A stretch of DNA of 64,000 nt from positions 124,001 to 188,000 of the forward strand of contig JAXLWB010000014.1 in assembly GCA_046328715.1 (NCBI GenBank), in the 5' to 3' direction. This document shows positions 16,465-25,312 of the stretch, in pieces; the first letter of the stretch is position 1, and each line of letters starts with the position of its first letter. Both the position numbers and the translations under genes were made by a program. The notes under the pieces are model-generated. The model was not told the DNA's origin, did no database searches, and was given only the letters and a program-made list of their open reading frames with translations. The DNA is from JAXLWB01 sp046328715 (lineage in GTDB: Bacteria > Chloroflexota > Anaerolineae > Caldilineales > Caldilineaceae).

Positions 16465-17505
16465 TTAACCGACTCTATCCAAGAAACGCACATCATTCGA
16501 GTAGAAGTAACGAATGTCGTCGATACTGCGTTTTTGAATTGCCTGCCGTTCGATGCCCATACCTGCGGCAAAGCCACTGTAGATGGCCGGATCGTAGCCG
16601 CCGTTCTTTAGCACAACCGGATGAACCATTCCGGCACCCATGATCTCCAACCAGCCAGTGTATTTACACTGGCGACACCCCTTGCCGCCACAGAGCACAC
16701 AATCGACATCGACTTCTACACTAGGCTCGGTGAAGGGGAAGTAGGATTTGCGGAAACGAATCTTGCGCCCTGCCCCGTACATCTGGTTACCAAAGTTGAG
16801 CATCACACCTTTGAGATCGGCAAAGGTAATGTTTTTGCCTACGGCCAACACTTCTACCTGATGAAACATCATCTCCGAACGGGCAGTGACATCCTCGTTG
16901 CGGAAAGTCTTGCCTGGTAAGACAACACGAATTGGCTCCGGCGCAAATTGACGCATCGCTCGAATCTGTCCGGGGCTGGTGTGGGTGCGCAGAATTACAT
17001 CCTTCTTGGTGGTAAAGAAGGTATCCTGCATCTCGCGTGCGGGATGGTCCGGGGGAAAGTTGAGTAGCCCGAAGTTCATGTCATCGGTCTCTACGTCAGG
17101 CGAATCGTAGACTTGGAAGCCCATCAGCGCAAAGATATCCACGATCTCGCGCATGGTTGCTGTCGTGGGGTGCAACTTGCCGATTTCCGGGCGGCGACCA
17201 GGCATCGTTACATCAATACCTTCGGCGGCCAGAGCCTCTTCCATTTCTTGCTGGGTAATGGCTTCCTGACGCGCTTTGAGGGCAGCTTCCAAACCATTCT
17301 TGACCTGGTTTGCTTTTTGACCCGTGGCAGGACGCTCCTCCGCTGGCAGTTGCCCCAATCCTTTGAGAAGGGACGTTAGTTTGCCTTGGCGACTCAAATA
17401 TTCGCGATACCAAGCCTCACTCGCTGGCATGGAAGTCGCTGCTGTGAGCGAGGTCGTCGCTTCTTGGTAGAGTTGGTCCAATTGTTCAATCAGTAAATTC
17501 GACAT
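16465..17505 (-). CDS. pheS: Phenylalanine--tRNA ligase alpha subunit
   Basis: PheS is the catalytic subunit of the alpha2beta2 class II synthetase that charges tRNA-Phe. The 346-aa protein has an N-terminal coiled-coil arm for tRNA binding. Class II motifs follow: motif 1 near TMREIVDIFALMGFQVYDSP, motif 2 in GKTFRNEDVTARSEMMFHQVE, and motif 3 in AAGMGIERQAIQK (GxGxER). A cysteine pair module CVLCGGKGCRQC before motif 3 is usual for the family. The beta subunit gene pheT is not adjacent, which is uncommon. Convergent to csp2 and downstream of mtaB by 54 bp. Confidence 0.95.
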   Translation of the reverse strand: MSNLLIEQLDQLYQEATTSLTAATSMPASEAWYREYLSRQGKLTSLLKGLGQLPAEERPATGQKANQVKNGLEAALKARQEAITQQEMEEALAAEGIDVTMPGRRPEIGKLHPTTATMREIVDIFALMGFQVYDSPDVETDDMNFGLLNFPPDHPAREMQDTFFTTKKDVILRTHTSPGQIRAMRQFAPEPIRVVLPGKTFRNEDVTARSEMMFHQVEVLAVGKNITFADLKGVMLNFGNQMYGAGRKIRFRKSYFPFTEPSVEVDVDCVLCGGKGCRQCKYTGWLEIMGAGMVHPVVLKNGGYDPAIYSGFAAGMGIERQAIQKRSIDDIRYFYSNDVRFLDRVG

Positions 17506-17559
17506 GCGTTTGCTGCTTTCAAAAAGATGAGATCCGAGCTTTTGCGAGATATGGTTGCA

Positions 17560-18942
17560 TTATACCAAGGCTTCCACCTGATCGCCAACGAAAACGTCCC
17601 CTTCGACACGTTGTAGAAAGACCGGTGTGATGCAATTATGCAAATCAGTTGCAGTGGGCACAACGCTCATTACCCGCAGATAGTTATCTGTTAGCCCGCT
17701 CCACAGAGAGCCTGGCTCGTTGCTCAAGGGCTGCCCTTGCCCTTCCCAAAGCACCGAGCGCACAGTGCCTATAAAGCGTTGTCGCTCGCTTCGTCCCGTA
17801 GCTTCGACCAGTTCCCGCATTTGGCGTCCTCGCTCCTTCTTGACTTCGCCGTTAATCTGGTGGCCGAACTTGGCCGCTGCCGTTCCAGGACGGGCGCTGA
17901 AGGGAAAGACGTGGGCATGGGTAAAACGCATCTCTTCAACAAAGCGGAGTCCCTCTTGGAAGTCTGCCTCGGTCTCGCCGGGAAAGCCGACAATCAGATC
18001 AGTGGTCAAGATAAGGTCGGGGATGGCGCTGCGCGCATCGACGACCAGTTGGCGATAACTTTCAGTCGTACATCGTCGGGCCATGGCGCGTAGCTGTCGA
18101 TTGGTGCCAGCCTGTAAGGGCAAGTGTAGATGAGGACATAACCGCCCTGGCCAGCGCTGCCAAAGCTCGAAAAAGCCATCCGCCAATTCCCACGGCTCCA
18201 AGCTACTCAAGCGCACACGGGCAATTTCTGTCTCGGAAAGAACTGCTTGGATCAACGATTGGAGGTTGGCGCTCGGAGATTGAAGGCTGCTTGGCAAATC
18301 TCTGCCATAGCTTCCCAGATGCACCCCAGTCAACACGACCTCCTGTGCCCCTTGTGCTACCCAATCTTGTACTTCACTCACAATATCGCCGATCGTCCGA
18401 CTACGACTGTCCCCACGCGCTAATGTGACAATGCAGAAGGTGCATTTGTTATTACAACCATCCTGTACCTTGATGAAGGCGCGTGTGCGCGATTTTCGAT
18501 CCCATTCCAGTTCAATATTGGTGTTGGATGAGGATTCGACCCCAAATTGTAAAGGGCTGGCCTCTGGATCAAGGCGTGTCAGCAGATCGCTCTCTTCAAA
18601 ATCCACGCTCCAGGGTTCGAGCAACGTGTGGAGCAATTCCTTCTGCTCATTGTGGGCGACCAGGGCCACGCCGGGCAGCGCAGCAGCTTCTTTCGGCTCT
18701 AAAGTGGCCCAACAGCCAGTGAGTGCAATCCGTGCCCCTGGATTTACGCTATGAAAATGGCGCGCCTGCTTGCGGCTACCGCGCACAGCGTCATTGGTGA
18801 CGGCGCAGGTATTGAAGACAATCACCTGTGCTTCTGCAGGGGTAGTGACGGTGGTATGCCCTGTTGCGCGCAAACGCGATGCCAACGTCTCCATCTCACT
18901 GTAGTTCAGTCGACAACCAATCTGATCCAGATAAATTCGCAT
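17560..18942 (-). CDS. mtaB: tRNA (N6-L-threonylcarbamoyladenosine(37)-C2)-methylthiotransferase
   Basis: MtaB adds a methylthio group to t6A37 of tRNAs. The 460-aa radical SAM protein has the MTTase N-terminal domain with three cluster cysteines (GCRLNYSE, NTCAVT, TGCWAT). The radical SAM CxxxCxxC is in QDGCNNKCTFCIVTLARG, and a C-terminal TRAM-like domain ends the protein. The GCRLN and NTCAVT spelling points to MtaB rather than MiaB or RimO. The frame is open for 38 more codons upstream, but those residues are unlike the family; the start at ATG 18940-18942 gives the standard MRIYLDQIGCRLN beginning. Confidence 0.9.
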   Translation of the reverse strand: MRIYLDQIGCRLNYSEMETLASRLRATGHTTVTTPAEAQVIVFNTCAVTNDAVRGSRKQARHFHSVNPGARIALTGCWATLEPKEAAALPGVALVAHNEQKELLHTLLEPWSVDFEESDLLTRLDPEASPLQFGVESSSNTNIELEWDRKSRTRAFIKVQDGCNNKCTFCIVTLARGDSRSRTIGDIVSEVQDWVAQGAQEVVLTGVHLGSYGRDLPSSLQSPSANLQSLIQAVLSETEIARVRLSSLEPWELADGFFELWQRWPGRLCPHLHLPLQAGTNRQLRAMARRCTTESYRQLVVDARSAIPDLILTTDLIVGFPGETEADFQEGLRFVEEMRFTHAHVFPFSARPGTAAAKFGHQINGEVKKERGRQMRELVEATGRSERQRFIGTVRSVLWEGQGQPLSNEPGSLWSGLTDNYLRVMSVVPTATDLHNCITPVFLQRVEGDVFVGDQVEALV

Positions 18943-19006
18943 AGGGCGTAGTATAGCACAAAAAAGTTGCAAACAGGCAGCTTGTCCATGATGTAAAAAT
19001 GAGAGT

Positions 19007-19063
19007 TGCAAAGTTGAAGCGTGGCAAAGTATCAAGCCAACTTTGCCACGCTTCAACTTTGCA
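19007..19063 (-). terminator. Long hairpin overlapping the 3' end of the helicase gene
   Basis: Arms 19007-19030 and 19040-19063 are perfect 24-bp complements with a 9-nt loop. On the minus strand the hairpin starts inside the last codons of the helicase gene. It is followed by a weak T-rich tract (CTCATTTTTAC), consistent with an intrinsic terminator. Confidence 0.7.
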
Positions 19064-22000
19064 GATTTTCATCTTTATCTGTGCTTAGGATGACATGCAA
19101 GCGGGCAAGCGCTTCGAGGAGGGTCTGACGTTCGGCGTCGTTGAGACCGTGATGTTTTTGTTCAAGCTGTTGGAGCAAACGTAAGGTCTTGACTGCGGTA
19201 GAAAGCTCTTCGGGGATTTCGTTCTTGTTGTGGCGTAGTAGGGTATAGGCTCGTTCCAGATCGCCGGCCAAGCGTGCCTGTTCGACAGCAAGCCCAATCT
19301 CGCCCAACTCTTCCCAGGCACGCGATGCTTCAACTGGATCACCACTATAGGCGGCGGAGACTGCCCGGAAATGGGCAAGGGCAGCGCTCTCTTCACTAGA
19401 AAGCTGTGTTTGCAGCAGTTCTTGTACCCGTAGGTCGAGTTCCCAGAGACGATTGTCAAGTTCGCTATAGTTGATTTTCTGGGCAAACTCAATGGCGGCC
19501 AGCGCCCAGTTGACATACAATTCGCACGTTCGCCCCAAGCTCGTAAAGCTTTCTTCGATCCACAGTTGCGCTACGTTGAATGTCTCTTCTGTCAGCTTGC
19601 GGTTCAAGATTGCAGGGCGGCTGATGGCGGCGAGGTAATGCTGGAGCGCGGCGAGCAGATCTTTGATCTGCGCCGGAGCGAGTGATCCGATTTGTGGAAT
19701 GTCATGATAGCGCTGCGCTAGGATCGACACGATCTGTGCCCCTTGTGCATCTTGTTGACGAGACAAGGCATCGGCTGTTGCTGTATAGAGTTCGGTAAAT
19801 TGGTCGGCTGTGCCTTGGTTTGCATGCAGATCATTGGCCCAACTGAGTGCCACTTCTACCAACAAATCGTCCACTTGCTGTTGCAAGGCGGCGTCGCCTG
19901 CAGATTGGGCAATCGCCAGCGCATTGCGTAGTTCGTTGTAGCTGCGTTTGAATTGCTTTTGCTGTCGTGCATCCTTGGCGGCAGCGATCCGGTTCTGCGC
20001 CTGGTAGGTCAGTGAGCCGTCGATCTCTTTCCGTTGGTCTTCCACCTCTTCGAGCAAGAAGGGATCGCCGTAGTCCTGCGCCAGTTGTAGCGCTTCTTGA
20101 TTGACTTGGTCGGCTTTGGCCCACTCATTGTGTTCAAACCAGTAGTCCGCTTCGTATAGATGAGTGCGGATATATTCTTCTTGGGCTTCCCGTTGCAGGG
20201 CGCTGTCGTTGATCTGAAGCGCAAGGGCATAAGCCCGACGGTTTTGACGGTAGGCTTGCTCCCAACGCCCACGTTCGACCAAGTCGTCGGCTTCGCTCAA
20301 AATGCCCTCGATCAGCTCCACATCAGACATCTCTTCGTTGCTTAAGAGTTCGAGCAACTCATTCCAGGTGAGCGGTGCCACGCCTTGCAGGTTCTTCAAT
20401 CCCAGTTCGCTAAAGACGGGCGACTCCACCGCATCCAGGATCACAAGACGATCGGTAGAGCGACTCAGCGCCACTCGAATCTCATCAAAAATACGGCGCG
20501 CCTCAAGGAGCGCCAGTTGCTGACCATCGTTGCTCTCTATCAAACGGCGGGCACGCAGATAGACGTCGTTGAGACCGTGGATGATGACCGTGCTGCGTTC
20601 CAACCCCTTGATTTCACGTGCAAGAAAGATTGTCTCCTCGCCCTGGTCGCTGCTTGCTTCCTCGTGTGAGACGCGCAGGCCTTTGGTCAACTGTTCACTC
20701 AGGTCAACCACGGCGCGACCTGGTTTGTCACCTAGCTCAACCAGCAGTTCTCCCCATCGGATATTGGCTTCTCGTGCCTCAGGCAGTGGACAGAGCAGGA
20801 TACGCCCGACCTCTTCCTCGCTGGTCGAATCGTTGCTGTCTTCGTAGATAAACGATTGGCGCTTGGCCGAGGGGCGTAACTGTTTGGGCAGGAGTAAATA
20901 GAGATTCCAAGTGGCGTCGATCAGATGGGCGAGGTTGCGTGGAGCCCGGCGCTGATGTTCAAATTCAAACTCTTCTGGGTACAGACCGATCTGCTCGCCA
21001 AGCAAGTCCTTGGTGGTGCCCCAATCAAAGCCGCTGGGCTGCACAATTTGTGACTCGTCACCTGCTACGATAAAGCTAAACGGGTTGTAGTCATCTTTGC
21101 GCAACCTGGCTCGACCGATCTCTCCCAACAATGCAATCTGGAGCAGGGTGAGATCCTGCACTTCATCGAGCACCAATCCATCGATCTCGGTGAGCCAGCG
21201 CGGCAATTTGTCCTGGTCGGCCAAGTGTAAGGCACGCAGGGCCGCCCGCTGATCGCCAAAAAAGCGCCCTTGTGTTCGTTCGAGCACACGCAAGGCAATC
21301 GTTGCTAGTTGTTGGTCGAGATCTCGCTCTTTGGCATAGATATTCGGATTCTGTAGCGGCGAGCGACGGAAAATAGAATCAAACTTGTTCTTGCCGTTGC
21401 CCAACTTGTAGTCAGGCGGAAAGGAACGTCCGAGCAGATGGGCACGCAATTCAGTGTAGAAGGTGGCGGGATATTTGCGCCAACTGCCGAGTGACGAGGG
21501 GTTTTGCGCGTCGAGAAAGCGGGAAAAATCTTCAAGCTCGGCAAAGGGTTCGCCGCGGAGCTGCGTACCGGCGATCTCTGCTTCCAACTCGCCCAAGGTG
21601 CGCAGGCTCACTCGTTTGCTGACTGGTTCGCCCAAGGCGTCGAAAAACTCCTTGGCCATGCGTTTGAGTCGGCTGGTATAGGTAATGTAGAGTATCTTGC
21701 GCAGATCTCCGCGCGTCGCTAAATCTTTGACCAGATAGAGCAGCGAGACCGTCTTCCCGCTGCCAGGCAAACCTTTGACAGTGGTCAAGGTAACCAGATC
21801 GCCACTTACGCGTTTGCTGACTTCAAGCTGTTCTGCAAAGCGAGGTTCGAGTGCTGGGAGTGCGACTTCCTCGTAATCGTCGGGCGCACCCATGTCAAGT
21901 GGCTCGTCCGTCTCATCATGATGGCGAATCGAGTGAACAAGGATGGTATTTTTGTCGTTCTCGGAATTTTGCTGCCAGCCAGCGATTTCGTTGCCTTCGC

Positions 22001-22211
22001 TGCGAGGAATCCACCAGAGGTAGAAATGGTTGCCCTGAACCGGAGTCCGGCGCCACCGTTGGTTGTAGCCTTTGACACCTTTTACAGTTGGTGTGCGCCC
22101 CCGAATGCCAAGCAGCACCTGTGCCCACAACGCTTTATTCTGAATGGTGCTGGGGAGGCGATGTGCGCTCTGATCATATTCATGGTGCTTGAGTAGACGA
22201 TACGGCGGCAT
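19053..22211 (-). CDS. UvrD/Rep-like superfamily 1 helicase with RelE-like N-terminal domain and TPR-like C-terminus
   Basis: A 1052-aa protein with three parts. Residues 1 to about 115 look like a RelE/ParE-type domain: WRRTPVQGNHFYLWWI and a closing ILVHSIRHHDETDEPLDMG strand. Residues about 140-630 carry SF1 helicase motifs in order: Walker A GLPGSGKTVS, YITYTSRL, Walker B LVLDEVQDLTLLQ, VAGDESQIVQPSG (motif III), a UvrD-like IKGLERSTVIIHGL (motif V) and VALSRSTDRLVIL (motif VI). The remaining 400 residues are helical TPR-like repeats. It is likely a DNA/RNA helicase in stress, defence or RNA surveillance; I know no characterised protein with this architecture. It stands alone, ends in a terminator, and has no clear ribosome-binding site. 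Confidence 0.75.
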   Translation of the reverse strand: MPPYRLLKHHEYDQSAHRLPSTIQNKALWAQVLLGIRGRTPTVKGVKGYNQRWRRTPVQGNHFYLWWIPRSEGNEIAGWQQNSENDKNTILVHSIRHHDETDEPLDMGAPDDYEEVALPALEPRFAEQLEVSKRVSGDLVTLTTVKGLPGSGKTVSLLYLVKDLATRGDLRKILYITYTSRLKRMAKEFFDALGEPVSKRVSLRTLGELEAEIAGTQLRGEPFAELEDFSRFLDAQNPSSLGSWRKYPATFYTELRAHLLGRSFPPDYKLGNGKNKFDSIFRRSPLQNPNIYAKERDLDQQLATIALRVLERTQGRFFGDQRAALRALHLADQDKLPRWLTEIDGLVLDEVQDLTLLQIALLGEIGRARLRKDDYNPFSFIVAGDESQIVQPSGFDWGTTKDLLGEQIGLYPEEFEFEHQRRAPRNLAHLIDATWNLYLLLPKQLRPSAKRQSFIYEDSNDSTSEEEVGRILLCPLPEAREANIRWGELLVELGDKPGRAVVDLSEQLTKGLRVSHEEASSDQGEETIFLAREIKGLERSTVIIHGLNDVYLRARRLIESNDGQQLALLEARRIFDEIRVALSRSTDRLVILDAVESPVFSELGLKNLQGVAPLTWNELLELLSNEEMSDVELIEGILSEADDLVERGRWEQAYRQNRRAYALALQINDSALQREAQEEYIRTHLYEADYWFEHNEWAKADQVNQEALQLAQDYGDPFLLEEVEDQRKEIDGSLTYQAQNRIAAAKDARQQKQFKRSYNELRNALAIAQSAGDAALQQQVDDLLVEVALSWANDLHANQGTADQFTELYTATADALSRQQDAQGAQIVSILAQRYHDIPQIGSLAPAQIKDLLAALQHYLAAISRPAILNRKLTEETFNVAQLWIEESFTSLGRTCELYVNWALAAIEFAQKINYSELDNRLWELDLRVQELLQTQLSSEESAALAHFRAVSAAYSGDPVEASRAWEELGEIGLAVEQARLAGDLERAYTLLRHNKNEIPEELSTAVKTLRLLQQLEQKHHGLNDAERQTLLEALARLHVILSTDKDENLQS

Positions 22212-22296
22212 AAATTGTGCATACTATACTCGGAGTTGGGCAAAAGGTATAGTTTTGTTAGGTCGCGAACGCAACTTTAGCAAGATGTAATTTGAG

Positions 22297-23415
22297 CTAT
22301 TCAATCAGCGTCCACTCACTCTTCTGCAGGGAGCGCCGTGCCCCTTCAATGACTCGCAGCGCGGCGATAAAATCGTGGACCGTGGCTGCAGGCTGACTGC
22401 CCGTTCGCACTGCTTGGTTAAAACTGGTAAATGCATTGACAAAGCGTACAACAGGAGTTGATCGTGGGCCTTCCTCGGGTGGCTTGTCGGCGGCAGGACG
22501 GAGCGATTTTTGCGAAAAAACTGTCAAATCGGCTGGCAAATGCGGGCTTAGACAGTGGGCTACCCTGGCGCTGCCATTGGCTCCAAAGAGTTCCAACATG
22601 GAGTCGGCATGTGGCAGCAAAAACGAGTCGTACAGGGAGAGAACTAACTTGTTGCGTTTCAAGCGCACGACGGCCTGAATCTCTTCATCCAGATCCTTGG
22701 TGTGAACCCGAGTGTGCGATTGGGCGTGGATAGCATCGACTGTATTTTCAAATAGATAGTGGATGAGGTCGATGTCGAAGAGCGTGCGATGGAGCAGGGC
22801 ACCGCCTATCTCGGGCTGTAAGCGCCAGGTGCGCTGACGAATCTCTAGAAGTGGAGCGTTGAGAATGCGCCCGCCGATCACTTCGCCAATTTCGTCACTC
22901 TCCAGTCGTTGTTTTAATTCGGCCAAAACAGGGTCGCAGCGGTGGCTAAAGTTGACGCCAAGCAGCAAATGGGAGCGCTGAGCAAGCTCGTCTAGCAGGT
23001 GTGCGTCTTCGATGCTAAGGGCAAGCGGTGGTTCGCAGAGGACATGTTTGCCTGCTAGCAAGGCAGCACGTACGGCTTCAACATGGTGGCGTGGGTGATT
23101 GGCGACATAGACACAGCGCACCGCATCGCGATAAAGCAATTCGGCCAAGTCATCAGAACTGCGAGGAATATGATGTTTGAAGGCAAATTGTTGACCCCGC
23201 CCGGCGTGGTGGCTGTGGATACCGGTGATCCAACTGTTGACGCTTTGGCTAGCACTCTGTGGTGGCTGGTGGCGAATGGCTGCGACCGACCACTGATCAG
23301 CAACGGCGCTGGCACCGACGACGAGCCAACCCAATGAAGTGGCATCAATGGCATAAGGGGCTGGTCGTTGCGTGGTTGATGGCTGGGATTGACGCAGAGC
23401 AGAAGCAGTGGACAC
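22297..23415 (-). CDS. Gfo/Idh/MocA family oxidoreductase with altered EKP motif
   Basis: A 372-aa NAD(P)-dependent sugar or inositol dehydrogenase-like protein. After an unusual 28-residue polar leader, the Rossmann segment LGWLVVGASAVADQW appears; then VYVANHPRHHVEAVRAALLAGKHVLCEPPLALSIEDA, read here in pieces, holds the position where the family has EKP. The sequence is EPP, so the usual cofactor-contacting lysine is missing. The C-terminal GFO/IDH alpha/beta domain is present (GGRILNAPLLEIRQ and on). No sugar genes are adjacent; it sits between the helicase and parB. It may be catalytically divergent or bind another ligand; substrate unknown. Confidence 0.75.
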   Translation of the reverse strand: MSTASALRQSQPSTTQRPAPYAIDATSLGWLVVGASAVADQWSVAAIRHQPPQSASQSVNSWITGIHSHHAGRGQQFAFKHHIPRSSDDLAELLYRDAVRCVYVANHPRHHVEAVRAALLAGKHVLCEPPLALSIEDAHLLDELAQRSHLLLGVNFSHRCDPVLAELKQRLESDEIGEVIGGRILNAPLLEIRQRTWRLQPEIGGALLHRTLFDIDLIHYLFENTVDAIHAQSHTRVHTKDLDEEIQAVVRLKRNKLVLSLYDSFLLPHADSMLELFGANGSARVAHCLSPHLPADLTVFSQKSLRPAADKPPEEGPRSTPVVRFVNAFTSFNQAVRTGSQPAATVHDFIAALRVIEGARRSLQKSEWTLIE

Positions 23416-23462
23416 GAAAATAGCCGCCTTGCCTGTGAAGTTCGTTACTTCACAGTTCTACG

Positions 23463-24416
23463 TTATTCATCTTCGCTTTGTTTGGTAATTACACGGAAGA
23501 TAGAGTCCAGATCCTGGTCATTGTAGAAGTGTACAACCAGCTTGCCACTGCCATCCGAATTGCGATTGAGGCTGACCTTGGTGCCCAATGCATTGCGAAA
23601 ACGATTTTCCATCTGTGATAGATGAGTCTGAAGCTGCTCTGAAATGACTTCGGGTTCGTTCGGTTTGGGCTTGGGTGGGTCGAGCAGATCGCGCACAAGT
23701 AATTCGGCTTGACGCACGGTCAGATTGCGAGCGATGATCTCGGCAAATGCCCGTTCGATCATGGCTTCGTCCAACTTGGGTGTAGCCAGCACGCGGGCAT
23801 GGCCCTCACTAATTCGCCGTTCGATCACCGCAGCTTGCACGTTGAGCGGTAGATTGAGCAAGCGCATCGTGTTGGTAATGGCTGAGCGACTCTTACCCAC
23901 CCGCACTGCAATCTCTTCGTGGCGCAGGCCAAATTCGCTGTTTAAGCTATGGTAGGCATTCGCCTCTTCGATGGCGTTGAGATCGGCGCGTTGAATGTTT
24001 TCCACCAACGCCCACTCCATCATTTGCTGCGACGACGCTTCACGGACAAGCGCAGGTACCTCGTACAATCTCGCCAATTGGGCGGCACGCCAGCGCCGTT
24101 CGCCGGCCACCAGCCAATAGAGATCTTCTTCATTCGGTTGGCGCGTGACGATGAGCGGCTGCAAAATGCCATGCTCACGGATGGAGGCGGCAAGTTCGGT
24201 GAGTGACTCTTCATCGAAGAGCGCGCGTGGCTGTTTGGGATTGGGTGCAATCCGATCAACAGCAATGCTGCGTACCAGATCGCCCACTTGGCTGGCTGTC
24301 GACAGGGTCGATGGAAGTTCCTCAGTATCAGTATGGGCAGGGAGCGGTTGCGCGTCGCCGATCAGTGCGCTCAGACCTCGCCCCAGGCCCCTGCGTTTTG
24401 TCGAATTGTCGCTCAC
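23463..24416 (-). CDS. parB: Chromosome-partitioning protein ParB (CTPase clamp)
   Basis: ParB binds parS sites, hydrolyses CTP and spreads on DNA near the origin to drive segregation. The 317-aa protein starts RRGLGRGLSALIG, the ParB N-terminal signature. The ParB/Srx domain contains the GERRWRAAQLA CTP-binding motif (LVAGERRWRAA). A helix-turn-helix segment follows (RHEEIAVRVGKSRSAITNTM) and then a C-terminal dimerisation tail. The start codon overlaps the parA stop by 4 bp, so the two are translationally coupled. No convincing parS site was found in the window. Confidence 0.95.
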   Translation of the reverse strand: MSDNSTKRRGLGRGLSALIGDAQPLPAHTDTEELPSTLSTASQVGDLVRSIAVDRIAPNPKQPRALFDEESLTELAASIREHGILQPLIVTRQPNEEDLYWLVAGERRWRAAQLARLYEVPALVREASSQQMMEWALVENIQRADLNAIEEANAYHSLNSEFGLRHEEIAVRVGKSRSAITNTMRLLNLPLNVQAAVIERRISEGHARVLATPKLDEAMIERAFAEIIARNLTVRQAELLVRDLLDPPKPKPNEPEVISEQLQTHLSQMENRFRNALGTKVSLNRNSDGSGKLVVHFYNDQDLDSIFRVITKQSEDE

Positions 24417-25216
24417 TGAGTCTCCTTCACCTTTGCGGTTGCTGCTTTTTCAGCTCGCTCCAGCATCTCCTGGGCCAGCGCCTGATAGGCCTGCGCCCCT
24501 GTGCTGCCTGGCGCATAGCTCAAAATGGTTTGTCCGTAACTAGGTGCTTCGCTCAGGCGGATGTTGCGCGGAATGATCGTCTTGAAGACCTGCTTAGCAA
24601 AGTGTTCCTGCACTTCCTGCACCACCTGTTGACCGAGATTGGTGCGCCCGTCATACATGGTTAGCAGTACGCCCCAGATCTGTAACTGCGGGTTAAGAAC
24701 TTCCCGAACTTGGCTGATCGTGCTCGTCAACTGGGTCAACCCTTCGAGCGCCAGGTATTCACACTGGACAGGAATCAACACGCCATAGTTGGCAGCCGTC
24801 AGTCCGTTGATAGTCAATAAACCTAAACTGGGCGGGTCGTCGATGAGAACGTAATCATAGACAGTGAGGAGCGGTTCCAGGGCTCGTGCCAACAAACGTT
24901 CTCGTGCTAACTTGCGCGTTAACTCGACCTCTGCGCCAACCAAATCAGGACTGGCAGGAAGGATGTCGAGTCCCAAGTGTTGCGTGGCAACGATCGCATC
25001 CCGTGCAGGCAACTGATCTACTAACACGTCGTAGACACTTTGTTGCACAGTACGCGGATCGACGCCTAAGCTGGAAGTGGCATTGCTTTGCGGATCAATG
25101 TCAATCACCAAAATCTTCCGATTGGCAGCAGCTAGGTAGGCGGCAAGATTGACAGTGGTGGTGGTCTTACCAACGCCTCCTTTTTGATTTGCAACACAGA
25201 AAATCTTAGCGGTCAT
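24413..25216 (-). CDS. parA: Chromosome-partitioning ATPase ParA/Soj
   Basis: A 267-aa Walker-type ATPase that moves ParB-parS complexes over the nucleoid. The deviant Walker A KGGVGKTTTT (residues 12-21), DIDPQSNATSSLG, Walker B VLIDDPPSLGLLT and the switch LTMYDGRTNLGQQVV are in place. Note DDPPS instead of the usual DCPPS. It is followed by parB (4-bp overlap) in the typical parAB order. A possible promoter lies at 25263-25291. Position next to jag-yidC-rnpA-rpmH suggests an origin-proximal locus. Confidence 0.95.
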   Translation of the reverse strand: MTAKIFCVANQKGGVGKTTTTVNLAAYLAAANRKILVIDIDPQSNATSSLGVDPRTVQQSVYDVLVDQLPARDAIVATQHLGLDILPASPDLVGAEVELTRKLARERLLARALEPLLTVYDYVLIDDPPSLGLLTINGLTAANYGVLIPVQCEYLALEGLTQLTSTISQVREVLNPQLQIWGVLLTMYDGRTNLGQQVVQEVQEHFAKQVFKTIIPRNIRLSEAPSYGQTILSYAPGSTGAQAYQALAQEMLERAEKAATAKVKETQ

Positions 25217-25262
25217 GAGTGGAGATCGGGCTACTGCTCTGTTGGCTTTCGCTTGCTAGACG

Positions 25263-25291
25263 ATCTTAGTTCAAATCGATTCATTAGCAAA
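25263..25291 (-). promoter_or_regulatory. Possible promoter for parAB
   Basis: On the minus strand TTTGCT (25286-25291) and TAAGAT (25263-25268) are 17 bp apart, about 45 bp upstream of the parA ATG. Each box matches consensus at four positions or so; tentative. Confidence 0.3.
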
Positions 25292-25312
25292 GGAACGCCA
25301 ACCGAAGTGAAT

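Noticed and set aside
18943..19056. 38-codon upstream extension of mtaB
   Set aside because: It overlaps the helicase terminator hairpin and gives residues unlike the MTTase family.
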